A stretch of 9,861 nucleotides of DNA from Georgenia sp. (lineage in GTDB: Bacteria > Actinomycetota > Actinomycetes > Actinomycetales > Actinomycetaceae). A model generated the notes under the pieces. It ran no database searches and had not been told where the DNA came from. It was given only the letters and a program-made list of their open reading frames with translations. Below, piece by piece: positions 1 to 5,517 of the stretch. The DNA is taken from NCBI GenBank assembly GCA_027322565.1, contig DAHVRG010000098.1:1-9861 (forward strand), written 5' to 3'. Within the stretch, counting starts at the first letter, position 1. Each line of letters opens with the position of its first letter. The translations under genes and the position numbers were made by a program.

Positions 1-51
1 GAGGTCCTCGCCGACGTCACCTCCTTCATCGACCGCGTGCTCGGCAGCTGA
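1..51 (+). CDS. 3' end of an unidentified gene (partial)
   Basis: Frame 1 is open from the first base and ends in TGA at 49-51, giving the C-terminal tail EVLADVTSFIDRVLGS. The last residues look like a C-terminal amphipathic helix, a common end for alpha/beta-hydrolase-type enzymes, but 16 residues cannot identify a family. It runs towards the toxin gene, whose stop lies 24 bases further on, so the two genes converge. The call rests only on an open frame with actinobacterial codon use and a plausible helix, so it could be a chance frame. Confidence 0.45.
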   Translation, partial: EVLADVTSFIDRVLGS

Positions 52-75
52 GGGCCGGCGAACAGCAGCGCGACA

Positions 76-528
76 TCAGGCGTGGAGCGTCTCGGCCGTG
101 ATGCCGACTGCGCTCGCCAGCTCGCCGAGTGCGGCATCGAACGTGACGAGCCGCCCATCGTGCTCGTCACACAGAGCCAGCAGATGAGCATCGGTGACCT
201 GCCGGTGCCCGGACAGCACCGCAGCGTCGACTGTGCCACCGACGACGTGACGGACCGCATCTGGCCAGAACGTGTGCCCACGAAGCGCGGTCATCCTGCG
301 GAGCAGCTCGATGGCCACGCTCGGTGTCGTCGCGGTCGTCATCGCGCGGCGGTTGGCTGAGACGCGGACGAACCCTGCTTCGGTGATCGGGGTCGTCGCC
401 CAGCCGCCGGTCGCGGCGTGAGCGCTGAACCAGCTCTGTGCTGCCCGGTGTCCGACATGGTTCGGCCACGCCAGCGCGATGAGCACATTGACGTCGAGCA
501 GGGCGCTTCCCCGGGCCGCCGCACTCAC
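76..528 (-). CDS. vapC: VapC-type PIN-domain toxin (ribonuclease)
   Basis: A 150-residue protein spanning one PIN domain, the usual VapC size. VapC toxins are Mg2+-dependent endoribonucleases that cleave tRNA or rRNA and stop growth when the antitoxin is lost. The expected acidic residues are present: D12 in LLDVNVLIAL near the N-terminus, E50 in TPITEAGFVRV, D113 in VTDAHLLALC and D131 in LVTFDAAL, so the active site looks intact. The start is GTG at 528-526; it overlaps the antitoxin stop as GTGA, a 4-base overlap typical of translationally coupled vapBC operons. The order antitoxin then toxin also fits. The RNA target cannot be read from the sequence. Family assignment is strong; the subfamily is not determined. 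Confidence 0.9.
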   Translation of the reverse strand: MSAAARGSALLDVNVLIALAWPNHVGHRAAQSWFSAHAATGGWATTPITEAGFVRVSANRRAMTTATTPSVAIELLRRMTALRGHTFWPDAVRHVVGGTVDAAVLSGHRQVTDAHLLALCDEHDGRLVTFDAALGELASAVGITAETLHA

Positions 529-746
529 TCGTCGTCCAGGGCGCGTGCGACGTCCTCAGCGGTGATCGGAGGCGCATCGTCAGGGACATCGAACACCGGG
601 AAGCCGTCTCCATCGGCGATCTGGGTCGGTGCGAGCGCACGACGGGCGAGGTCAGAGATGACGGCGCCCACGGACCGCCCCTCGGCAGCGGCGATCTGCT
701 TGGCGTCCTCAAGCACGTCGTCGTCGATATTCAGGGTGGTGCGCAT
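525..746 (-). CDS. vapB: VapB-type antitoxin, ribbon-helix-helix-like
   Basis: A 73-residue protein when started at the ATG at 746-744. The N-terminal part, MRTTLNIDDDVLEDAKQIAA, has the beta-strand plus helix pattern of ribbon-helix-helix (CopG/Arc-like) VapB antitoxins, which bind operator DNA as dimers. The second helix follows at about residues 24-38. The acidic, proline-containing C-terminal half (about 43-73, rich in D, P and E) is the kind of flexible tail that wraps the toxin. The frame also opens earlier at ATG 767 and GTG 773; I prefer 746 because the family motif begins exactly there and a -10-like hexamer lies 6 bases upstream, which would give a leaderless message. No convincing Shine-Dalgarno precedes any of the three starts. 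It is co-transcribed with the PIN toxin and probably autoregulates the operon. Confidence 0.85.
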   Translation of the reverse strand: MRTTLNIDDDVLEDAKQIAAAEGRSVGAVISDLARRALAPTQIADGDGFPVFDVPDDAPPITAEDVARALDDE

Positions 747-747
747 G

Positions 748-770
748 GCATCAGTGTATCGACGCATCAG
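748..770 (-). promoter_or_regulatory. Possible vapBC promoter and operator
   Basis: On the minus strand the hexamer TACACT (758-753) fits the TANNNT -10 pattern and ends 6 bases before the antitoxin ATG, so transcription could begin at the start codon. It lies between two exact copies of CTGATGC (plus-strand GCATCAG at 748-754 and 764-770) with a 16-base period, the first overlapping the hexamer by two bases. Repeated short sites around the promoter suit dimeric ribbon-helix-helix repressors. No good -35 is visible. The second repeat would fall inside the coding region if the antitoxin started at 773, and would overlap the ATG at 767. Confidence 0.35.
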
Positions 771-823
771 CACATTCCGGGCCCTTCACCGCGGTCCGGG
801 CACGACGAGGGACGGCGACGGCG

Positions 824-846
824 CGGACATACCTCATCGATGTCCG
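824..846 (-). terminator. Inverted repeat, possible weak terminator
   Basis: CGGACAT (824-830) and ATGTCCG (840-846) form a perfect 7-base inverted repeat around a 9-base loop. It lies about 25 bases past the stop codon of the minus-strand membrane protein gene and 78 bases before the antitoxin start. That position fits a 3' hairpin for the upstream minus-strand transcript. No T-run follows the stem on the minus strand, so it is not a canonical intrinsic terminator; it could instead be a regulator site for the toxin-antitoxin operon or chance. Confidence 0.3.
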
Positions 847-870
847 GCTCGCTCCTCGGGCTGGTCCCGA

Positions 871-1290
871 CTACGCGGCCCAGGACCGGCGTACCGAGCC
901 CAGGCGCCGCCATCGGGCATGACGCAGCTGGACGACGACGCCGACGACGGCGAGCACGAGCCGGCCCACCGCCCACGCCGGCTGGTCGACGAGCGGTACC
1001 CGGACGGCGGTGACCTCGGCCAGGTCGGCGGCGTCCACGAGGAGCATCAGGCCGGCGACGGCGACGTTCGCGCCGGCGAATGCGCTGACCACGATGAGCA
1101 CCAGCTCCGGCAGGTTGGTGACGACGGCGAGCACGCCGAGCAGCACGCCACCGGCGAGCCCCAACCCGATGAGCGCCCACGGCTCGCTGACGCCGAGCGT
1201 CGAGGCCACCGCCTGGCCCAGCACGAAGCCCATCGAGGCGAAGGCGAGCACGACGGCGACGGCGAAGAACACGTACGCGAGCGCGGCCAC
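871..1290 (-). CDS. Small multi-pass membrane protein, DUF4203/TM7SF3-like, apparently N-terminally truncated
   Basis: The 139 residues from GTG 1290-1288 are almost all hydrophobic helices: about four membrane spans, including segments around residues 3-30, 38-60, 62-84 and 105-122, ending in a basic tail (RHARWRRLGSVRR). The patterns NLPELVLIVVSAFAGANVAV and a final span ending VVVQLR resemble the C-terminal two-thirds of bacterial DUF4203 (TM7SF3/TM198-like) proteins, whose function is unknown. The frame is open upstream to the TGA at 1392-1390 of the preceding gene, and that stretch (DQPYLATPTGWLVAVVLALV) still reads like the family, but it holds no ATG, GTG or TTG before 1290. No Shine-Dalgarno precedes the GTG. 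The first part of the gene therefore seems lost, and this may be a pseudogene remnant. The family name is from memory of its pattern. Confidence 0.55.
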   Translation of the reverse strand: MAALAYVFFAVAVVLAFASMGFVLGQAVASTLGVSEPWALIGLGLAGGVLLGVLAVVTNLPELVLIVVSAFAGANVAVAGLMLLVDAADLAEVTAVRVPLVDQPAWAVGRLVLAVVGVVVQLRHARWRRLGSVRRSWAA

Positions 1291-1389
1291 TACCAGCGCG
1301 AGGACGACCGCGACGAGCCAGCCGGTCGGCGTCGCCAGGTAGGGCTGGTCGGTGAGGGCAGCAACGGAACGGTTCGTCGCCCGGTTAGG

Positions 1390-2535
1390 TCAGCCACCGA
1401 AGAACGCCTCGTAGAGTTTGACGACCGTCAGGACCAGACCGAGGCATACCAGTCCCGCGGCGCCCATCACCAACCAGTACACGACGAACTCGAGCCCGTG
1501 CTTGCGGGCCATGGACCAGCGCGGCCCACGTCGCTGCTGCGCCAAACGCTTGCCGGCCGGCGCAATCCGGCGTCGCGACCGCTCCCAGGTGTGGCCGGGC
1601 CTGCGTTGAGACTCGCGGTAGGTGAGCAAGCGGCGCCTGAAGGACTGGTCGGGAACGCGCTCGTCGCGGTAGCGGGCGGCGCGCCCGACGATCGCAGGTA
1701 CGGCCTTGGTCCACAGGGCGTCGATGGCCTGCCACGGCTCGGTCGTGCCGAAGTCGGCGTGGCCGGGGGCGAAGAAGACCAGCGTGTCACCGATGATCTC
1801 GATGTGGAACGCGCCGGCGTGGTCCAGCAGCAACGCCATCACGCGCGGTGTGAGCACGTACAGCGCATCCTGCGCGTAGCCCGCAGGGGCATGCAGCACG
1901 AAGCTGCGGTTGAACGGGTAGCCCGTGGGCACGAGCTCGCCGATCTCGGCGCCGGCGAGCTCCCTGGGCAGGGGGCCGGCTGCGGTTGACCGCAGGATGA
2001 GGTGGGGCAGCGGCGCCGGGAGCTGGGTCGCGAGGTAGTGCCACTCCAGGGCGCTGTGGGTGCGGCTGGTGAGGTTCCCGAACTCCACCCCGGGAGCGGA
2101 GAAGCGCGGACGACAGCTGGCGGTCCGTCGCTCCCCGGTGATGAGCGAGACGAACGTCGCGCGGTTGACCGGCTCGATGTCGACGTCGTTGACCATGCCC
2201 GTCAGGTGCTCGCGCCATGCTCGCACCTCGGACTCCCGGCGCGGTCTGTCCAGCCACTTGGCCAGCTTGGTCGTCGCGTACCAGAGCGCCACGAAGACCG
2301 CCAGGTTGATGACGAGGCCACCGACGGCGCTGGGCGGCACGCGGGGGCGCGCCGCGGCGTCGATGCTGCTGCTGAAGCCGAGCCAGATCAGCCCGAAGTA
2401 CACCAGGAGCAGGATGGACGCGATGCCTGCGGGCACGAGGCTGCGTCCCTCGACCTCAGGGCGCGACTCTTCGTCGAGCGCTGCGATCGCCGCCTCGAGC
2501 TCGTGCTCCTCGGCGGTGAGCCACCGCAGGTCCAC
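1390..2535 (-). CDS. Membrane-anchored protein of unknown function
   Basis: A 381-residue protein from GTG 2535-2533 (VDLRWLTAEE). I chose this start because GGGAGG sits 8 bases upstream; the frame stays open further up, but that part is arginine-rich, unlike a protein, and crosses the jetA promoter region. There are two membrane helices near the N-terminus (about residues 33-54 and 69-89), a soluble middle domain (about 100-300), a strongly basic stretch (about 300-348, many R) and a C-terminal membrane helix (about 350-373). The middle domain has patterns such as PLPHLILRS, YPFNRSFVLHAPAGYAQDAL and LTPRVMALLLD that I associate with uncharacterised actinobacterial membrane proteins, not with a named enzyme. 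I see no catalytic motif. It is divergent from the Wadjet operon with 115 bases between starts and shares its reading frame with the gene downstream, separated by a single TGA. Function not assigned. Confidence 0.8.
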   Translation of the reverse strand: MDLRWLTAEEHELEAAIAALDEESRPEVEGRSLVPAGIASILLLVYFGLIWLGFSSSIDAAARPRVPPSAVGGLVINLAVFVALWYATTKLAKWLDRPRRESEVRAWREHLTGMVNDVDIEPVNRATFVSLITGERRTASCRPRFSAPGVEFGNLTSRTHSALEWHYLATQLPAPLPHLILRSTAAGPLPRELAGAEIGELVPTGYPFNRSFVLHAPAGYAQDALYVLTPRVMALLLDHAGAFHIEIIGDTLVFFAPGHADFGTTEPWQAIDALWTKAVPAIVGRAARYRDERVPDQSFRRRLLTYRESQRRPGHTWERSRRRIAPAGKRLAQQRRGPRWSMARKHGLEFVVYWLVMGAAGLVCLGLVLTVVKLYEAFFGG

Positions 2536-2650
2536 AGCCCCGCCCTCCCGTCCTGGTCCGCCCAGCAGCGTACGATGCCGGCCCGTGCCCGACGGACGCC
2601 GCGGACGCCTGCACACTCGATGTCGGTAGCCCGTGCGACCATGTGGAGCC
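2536..2650. promoter_or_regulatory. Divergent promoter region between the membrane protein gene and jetA
   Basis: These 115 bases must drive transcription in both directions if both genes have their own promoters. Around the palindrome CGTACG (2569-2574) there is a -10-like TACGAT on the plus strand (2571-2576) and an overlapping -10-like TACGCT on the minus strand (2572-2567). Neither has a recognisable -35 at 16-18 bases. If both were used, polymerase could occupy only one at a time. No operator or long inverted repeat stands out. Confidence 0.3.
2544..2549 (-). promoter_or_regulatory. Shine-Dalgarno site of the 381-residue membrane protein
   Basis: CCTCCC on the plus strand reads GGGAGG on the minus strand, 8 bases before the GTG at 2535. 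It decides the start in favour of GTG 2535 over the upstream GTG at 2652. Confidence 0.6.
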
Positions 2651-4273
2651 ATGACGGACCTCGCTCCCGAGACACCCGCTCACAACCCCGAGAGCCCCGC
2701 GAGTGGCTACGGCCCCTTCGCCTACCTCAGCACCCCCAACGCCCCGCTCTACCGGCGGGTCATGCGGGCGCTGATGGCACAGAAGGAGCGGTTCACGGTC
2801 CACGTGCGTCCCGAGGAGGTGTCCGCAGCCCTGGCGACCGACGGTGGGTCGCCGGTGGAGGAGGACATGGTCACCGAGGCCCTGGAACGGCTGGCCCAGC
2901 CCGGCTGGGGCAACCTGCTCGCCTTCCCCGACTCGAGCCGGGTCACCGCGCTGGAGGACTTCTACCGCCGGCGCATGCTCTACCAGCTCTCGCGCGAGGG
3001 CGAGGCCGCCGAGCGTGCCCTGGCACAGTACGACGCCGCACTCGGCACCCGTGGCGCGCTCCAGTCGGTGGCGCTGGAGGACATCGTCGTGCTCCTCACC
3101 TCGCTGCGCGACACCGTCGAGGCACATCGGGCGGGTGGCGAGGTCGACCCCGCCGTCACCCATCAGGCGCTGCGGTCACTGCGCGAGCGGTTCGTCGAGC
3201 TCGCGGAGAACGCCGTCGCGTTCATGGGCTCGATGCAGCGCACCATCGACCTCCACGACGCCGACGTCGAGGCCTTCCTCGCGTACAAGGAAGAGCTCAT
3301 CGCGTATCTCGAGCGCTTCATCCACGACCTCCTCACCCGCGGTGCTGCGATCGCCGAGCTCCTCGCCGCCATCCCGCCCGACGGCGTGCGCTTCCTCGCC
3401 GACACCGCCGCTGAGCGTGAGGCGGCCGACGCGGCGCCGGGCGAGGCCGACACGGCACGAGACCGGGCGCGCGAGACCTGGCTGCAGCAGTGGTCGGGGC
3501 TCACCGAGTGGTTCGTCAGCACACCCGGCCGGGAGAGCGAGGCCAAGCTGCTGCGGGCGCGCGCCCGTGCGGCCATCCCGCAGCTGCTCGCCGTCGTCCG
3601 TGCGCTGCACGAACGCGCCGGCGGCCGCACCGACCGCACCCAGGACTTCCTCACCCTGGCCAGGTGGTTCGCCGCCCTGCCCAGCGACGGCGAGCGGCAC
3701 CGGCTGTGGCGTTCGGCCTTCGGGCTCACCCCGGTGCGCCACCTCAGCGTCACGGCGGCCACTGAGGACGCGTGGGCCGCTGCCGAGCTCGGCACCACCA
3801 CGCCGTGGCCGGAGGCGCCGCCGCTGGAGATCAGCCCGCAGCTGCGGCGCAGCGGCTCCTACGAACGGCGCGGCCGGGCCGTCCGGGTCCAGGACCGGTC
3901 CGCGGCCAAGCGCATGCTCGCCGAGCGTGCCCGGGCGGAGGCGGAGCAGACCGCTGCCGCCCGGCGCCGGATCCTCACCGACGGCCCGCGGCCGCTGTCC
4001 GCCTTCGGCGAGCTCGACCCGGAGGCCTTCCGGCTCTTCCTCGGCCTCCTCGGCGACGCCCTGGCCGCCATGGGGCCGCAGGCGGACACCGCCCAGGTGC
4101 ACACCTCCGACGGCGAGCTGACGGTCACGCTCAGCCGCATCCCTGGCGCCGGGACGATGACGCTGCGCACCCCCGACGGCGATCTCACCGGCCCCGACCA
4201 CCTCGTCGACATCGCCTCGGCCGTGGACCTGCCCGGGCCGAGCGCCGAGCGGCCCGCGGAGGTGTACGCATGA
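2651..4273 (+). CDS. jetA: Wadjet JetA, TIGR02677/DUF2397 family (kleisin-like subunit)
   Basis: A 540-residue protein, the usual size for TIGR02677. In Wadjet, JetA is the kleisin-like subunit that bridges the SMC heads and binds the KITE subunit, working in the cytoplasm on invading circular DNA. Visible features: an N-terminal winged-helix region (about 20-110) beginning FAYLSTPNAPLYRRVMRALM; the conserved LEDFYRRRMLYQL segment (about 101-113); a long helical middle; the RTQDFLTLARWFAALP and LWRSAFGLTPVRHL motifs (about 328-367); and a C-terminal domain (about 450-530) with short strands around DGELTVTL and MTLRTPDGDL. The start is ATG 2651, chosen because MTDL leads directly into the conserved domain; in-frame GTG 2633 would add six residues. 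A GGAG lies only 2 bases before the ATG, too close to be a normal ribosome site, so initiation is unclear. It is the first gene of a four-gene operon and overlaps jetB by ATGA. Confidence 0.9.
   Translation: MTDLAPETPAHNPESPASGYGPFAYLSTPNAPLYRRVMRALMAQKERFTVHVRPEEVSAALATDGGSPVEEDMVTEALERLAQPGWGNLLAFPDSSRVTALEDFYRRRMLYQLSREGEAAERALAQYDAALGTRGALQSVALEDIVVLLTSLRDTVEAHRAGGEVDPAVTHQALRSLRERFVELAENAVAFMGSMQRTIDLHDADVEAFLAYKEELIAYLERFIHDLLTRGAAIAELLAAIPPDGVRFLADTAAEREAADAAPGEADTARDRARETWLQQWSGLTEWFVSTPGRESEAKLLRARARAAIPQLLAVVRALHERAGGRTDRTQDFLTLARWFAALPSDGERHRLWRSAFGLTPVRHLSVTAATEDAWAAAELGTTTPWPEAPPLEISPQLRRSGSYERRGRAVRVQDRSAAKRMLAERARAEAEQTAAARRRILTDGPRPLSAFGELDPEAFRLFLGLLGDALAAMGPQADTAQVHTSDGELTVTLSRIPGAGTMTLRTPDGDLTGPDHLVDIASAVDLPGPSAERPAEVYA
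4258..4263 (+). promoter_or_regulatory. Shine-Dalgarno site of jetB inside the jetA end
   Basis: GGAGGT lies 6 bases before the ATG at 4270, within the last codons of jetA. It is near consensus and sets the jetB start at 4270, although the jetB frame is open far upstream. Confidence 0.75.
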
Positions 4274-5517
4274 CGTCGCTCGACCTCGCCCCGAGCATCG
4301 CCGGGGCCCTGGAGGCCCGGGAGGCCGAGGGCCGCAGCAGGGCGCTGCGCGCGCTGCTCCTGCGGCCGGTGCTGCGCGCCCAGACCGACGGCGAGACGTT
4401 CCGCCTCGCCCGCCGCCACGCCGACACGTTGCGCGCCTGGTTCGACCGCGAGACCGGCTGGCGGCTCGTCGTGGAGTCCCAGACCGTGCGCCTGCTCACC
4501 GCTCACGTCCCCCACGGCCCCACCGCCGTCGCCGTCGCGGAACGGCACCCCGCCCGCGCCCGCAGGGGTGACCCGCCCTTCACCCGCCGGCGCTACGTCC
4601 TGCTCTGCCTGGCGCTGGCCGTCCTCGAGCGCTCCGACCCGCAGATCTCCCTCGGCAGACTCGCCGAGGAGGTGGTGCTCGCCGCCCGACAGCCCGGCCT
4701 GGAGGACGTCGTGTTCACCCTCACCGGCCGGGATGAGCGCTCCGACCTCGTCGCCGCGATCCGGCTGCTCCTGTCCTACGGCGTCCTCGTCCGGGTGGCC
4801 GGGGACGAGGAGTCCTACGTCTCGGCGGGCGGCGACGCCCTCTACGACGTCGACCGTCGAGTCCTGGCCACGATGCTCTCCACGATGCACAGCCCGGGCC
4901 TCGTCGGCGCCGCGCTCGGTCCCGACGCCACCATCGATCGCATCGAGGCCGCGCTCCACGAGCCGCCGCCGGCCTACACCGAGGAGGAGGCCACCCGGCG
5001 GCTGCGGCACGCGGTCACGCGCCGGCTGCTGTGCGACCCGGTGGTCTACTACGACGAGCTGCCCGACGACGAGCGCACCTACCTCGTGGGGCAGCGGGTC
5101 CAGCTCACCCGTCGCCTGGCCGAGGCCACCGGCCTGGTGCCCGAGCTGCGCGCCGAGGGCATCGCCCTCGTCGACCCGGACGACCAGCTCACCGACGTCC
5201 GGATGCCCGAGCAGGGCACCGACGGCCACGCCACGCTGCTGCTCGCCGAGCGACTCGCCGGCTCCGGCGCCACCGATGTGGCCACCCTGCGTCGCCACAT
5301 GCGGCGCCTCGCCGGCGAGCACTCGGCCTACTGGCGCCGCGCCGCCCAGGAGCCCGGCGCCGAGAACGCGCTGGTCGCCGACGCCGTCGACCGCCTCGTC
5401 GGCCTGGGCCTGGTGCGCGTCACCGGCGAGGGACCCACCGCCGTCGTCCACCCGCTCCCGGCGCTGCGGCGCTTCGCCGTCGCCGCCCCCACCATCACCG
5501 CACGGAGGGCACGATGA
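4270..5517 (+). CDS. jetB: Wadjet JetB, TIGR02678/DUF2398 family (KITE-like subunit)
   Basis: A 415-residue protein. JetB is the Wadjet counterpart of the MukE/KITE subunit: a tandem winged-helix protein that binds JetA and DNA and completes the JetABC motor. The N-terminal region contains RRHADTLRAWFDRETGWRL (residues about 41-59), then PFTRRRYVLLCLALAVLER from about residue 103, followed by ISLGRLAEEV; these are characteristic TIGR02678 blocks. Next come ERSDLVAAIRLLLSYGVLVR and DALYDVDRRVLATML. The C-terminal half includes CDPVVYYDELPDDERTYL and ends in a helical domain. The start at ATG 4270 is supported by the strong ribosome site, the overlap with the jetA stop, and agreement with the family N-terminus. 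It overlaps jetC by ATGA at 5514-5517. No frameshift or missing block is apparent. Confidence 0.92.
   Translation: MTSLDLAPSIAGALEAREAEGRSRALRALLLRPVLRAQTDGETFRLARRHADTLRAWFDRETGWRLVVESQTVRLLTAHVPHGPTAVAVAERHPARARRGDPPFTRRRYVLLCLALAVLERSDPQISLGRLAEEVVLAARQPGLEDVVFTLTGRDERSDLVAAIRLLLSYGVLVRVAGDEESYVSAGGDALYDVDRRVLATMLSTMHSPGLVGAALGPDATIDRIEAALHEPPPAYTEEEATRRLRHAVTRRLLCDPVVYYDELPDDERTYLVGQRVQLTRRLAEATGLVPELRAEGIALVDPDDQLTDVRMPEQGTDGHATLLLAERLAGSGATDVATLRRHMRRLAGEHSAYWRRAAQEPGAENALVADAVDRLVGLGLVRVTGEGPTAVVHPLPALRRFAVAAPTITARRAR
5504..5509 (+). promoter_or_regulatory. Shine-Dalgarno site of jetC inside the jetB end
   Basis: GGAGGG lies 4 bases before the ATG at 5514 and within the last jetB codons. 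It supports ATG 5514 as the jetC start, although the frame stays open for about 480 bases further upstream inside jetB. Confidence 0.65.

Noticed and set aside
418..1989. A plus-strand open frame of 523 codons opposite the toxin and membrane protein genes.
   Set aside because: The translation is low-complexity R/G/H/D-rich text without domains, while the minus strand encodes a recognisable PIN toxin, antitoxin and membrane helices.
2581..2636. Direct repeat GCCCGTGC at 2581-2588 and 2629-2636 upstream of jetA.
   Set aside because: Eight GC-rich bases repeated once over about 50 bases is expected often in DNA of this composition, and neither copy sits symmetrically around a promoter.
2536..2652. 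A longer N-terminus for the 381-residue membrane protein, starting at 2652.
   Set aside because: The extra 39 residues are arginine-rich and would overlap the jetA start, whereas GTG 2535 has a good ribosome site at proper spacing.
3859..5451. A minus-strand open frame of 530 codons across jetA and jetB.
   Set aside because: It spans the junction of two well-supported plus-strand genes, is G/V/R-rich and has no recognisable family.
5031..5513. A longer N-terminus for JetC, since its frame is open from 5031.
   Set aside because: The added 161 residues are arginine/alanine-rich shadow of jetB. The ribosome site at 5504-5509 and the ATGA overlap point to ATG 5514, where the family N-terminus begins.
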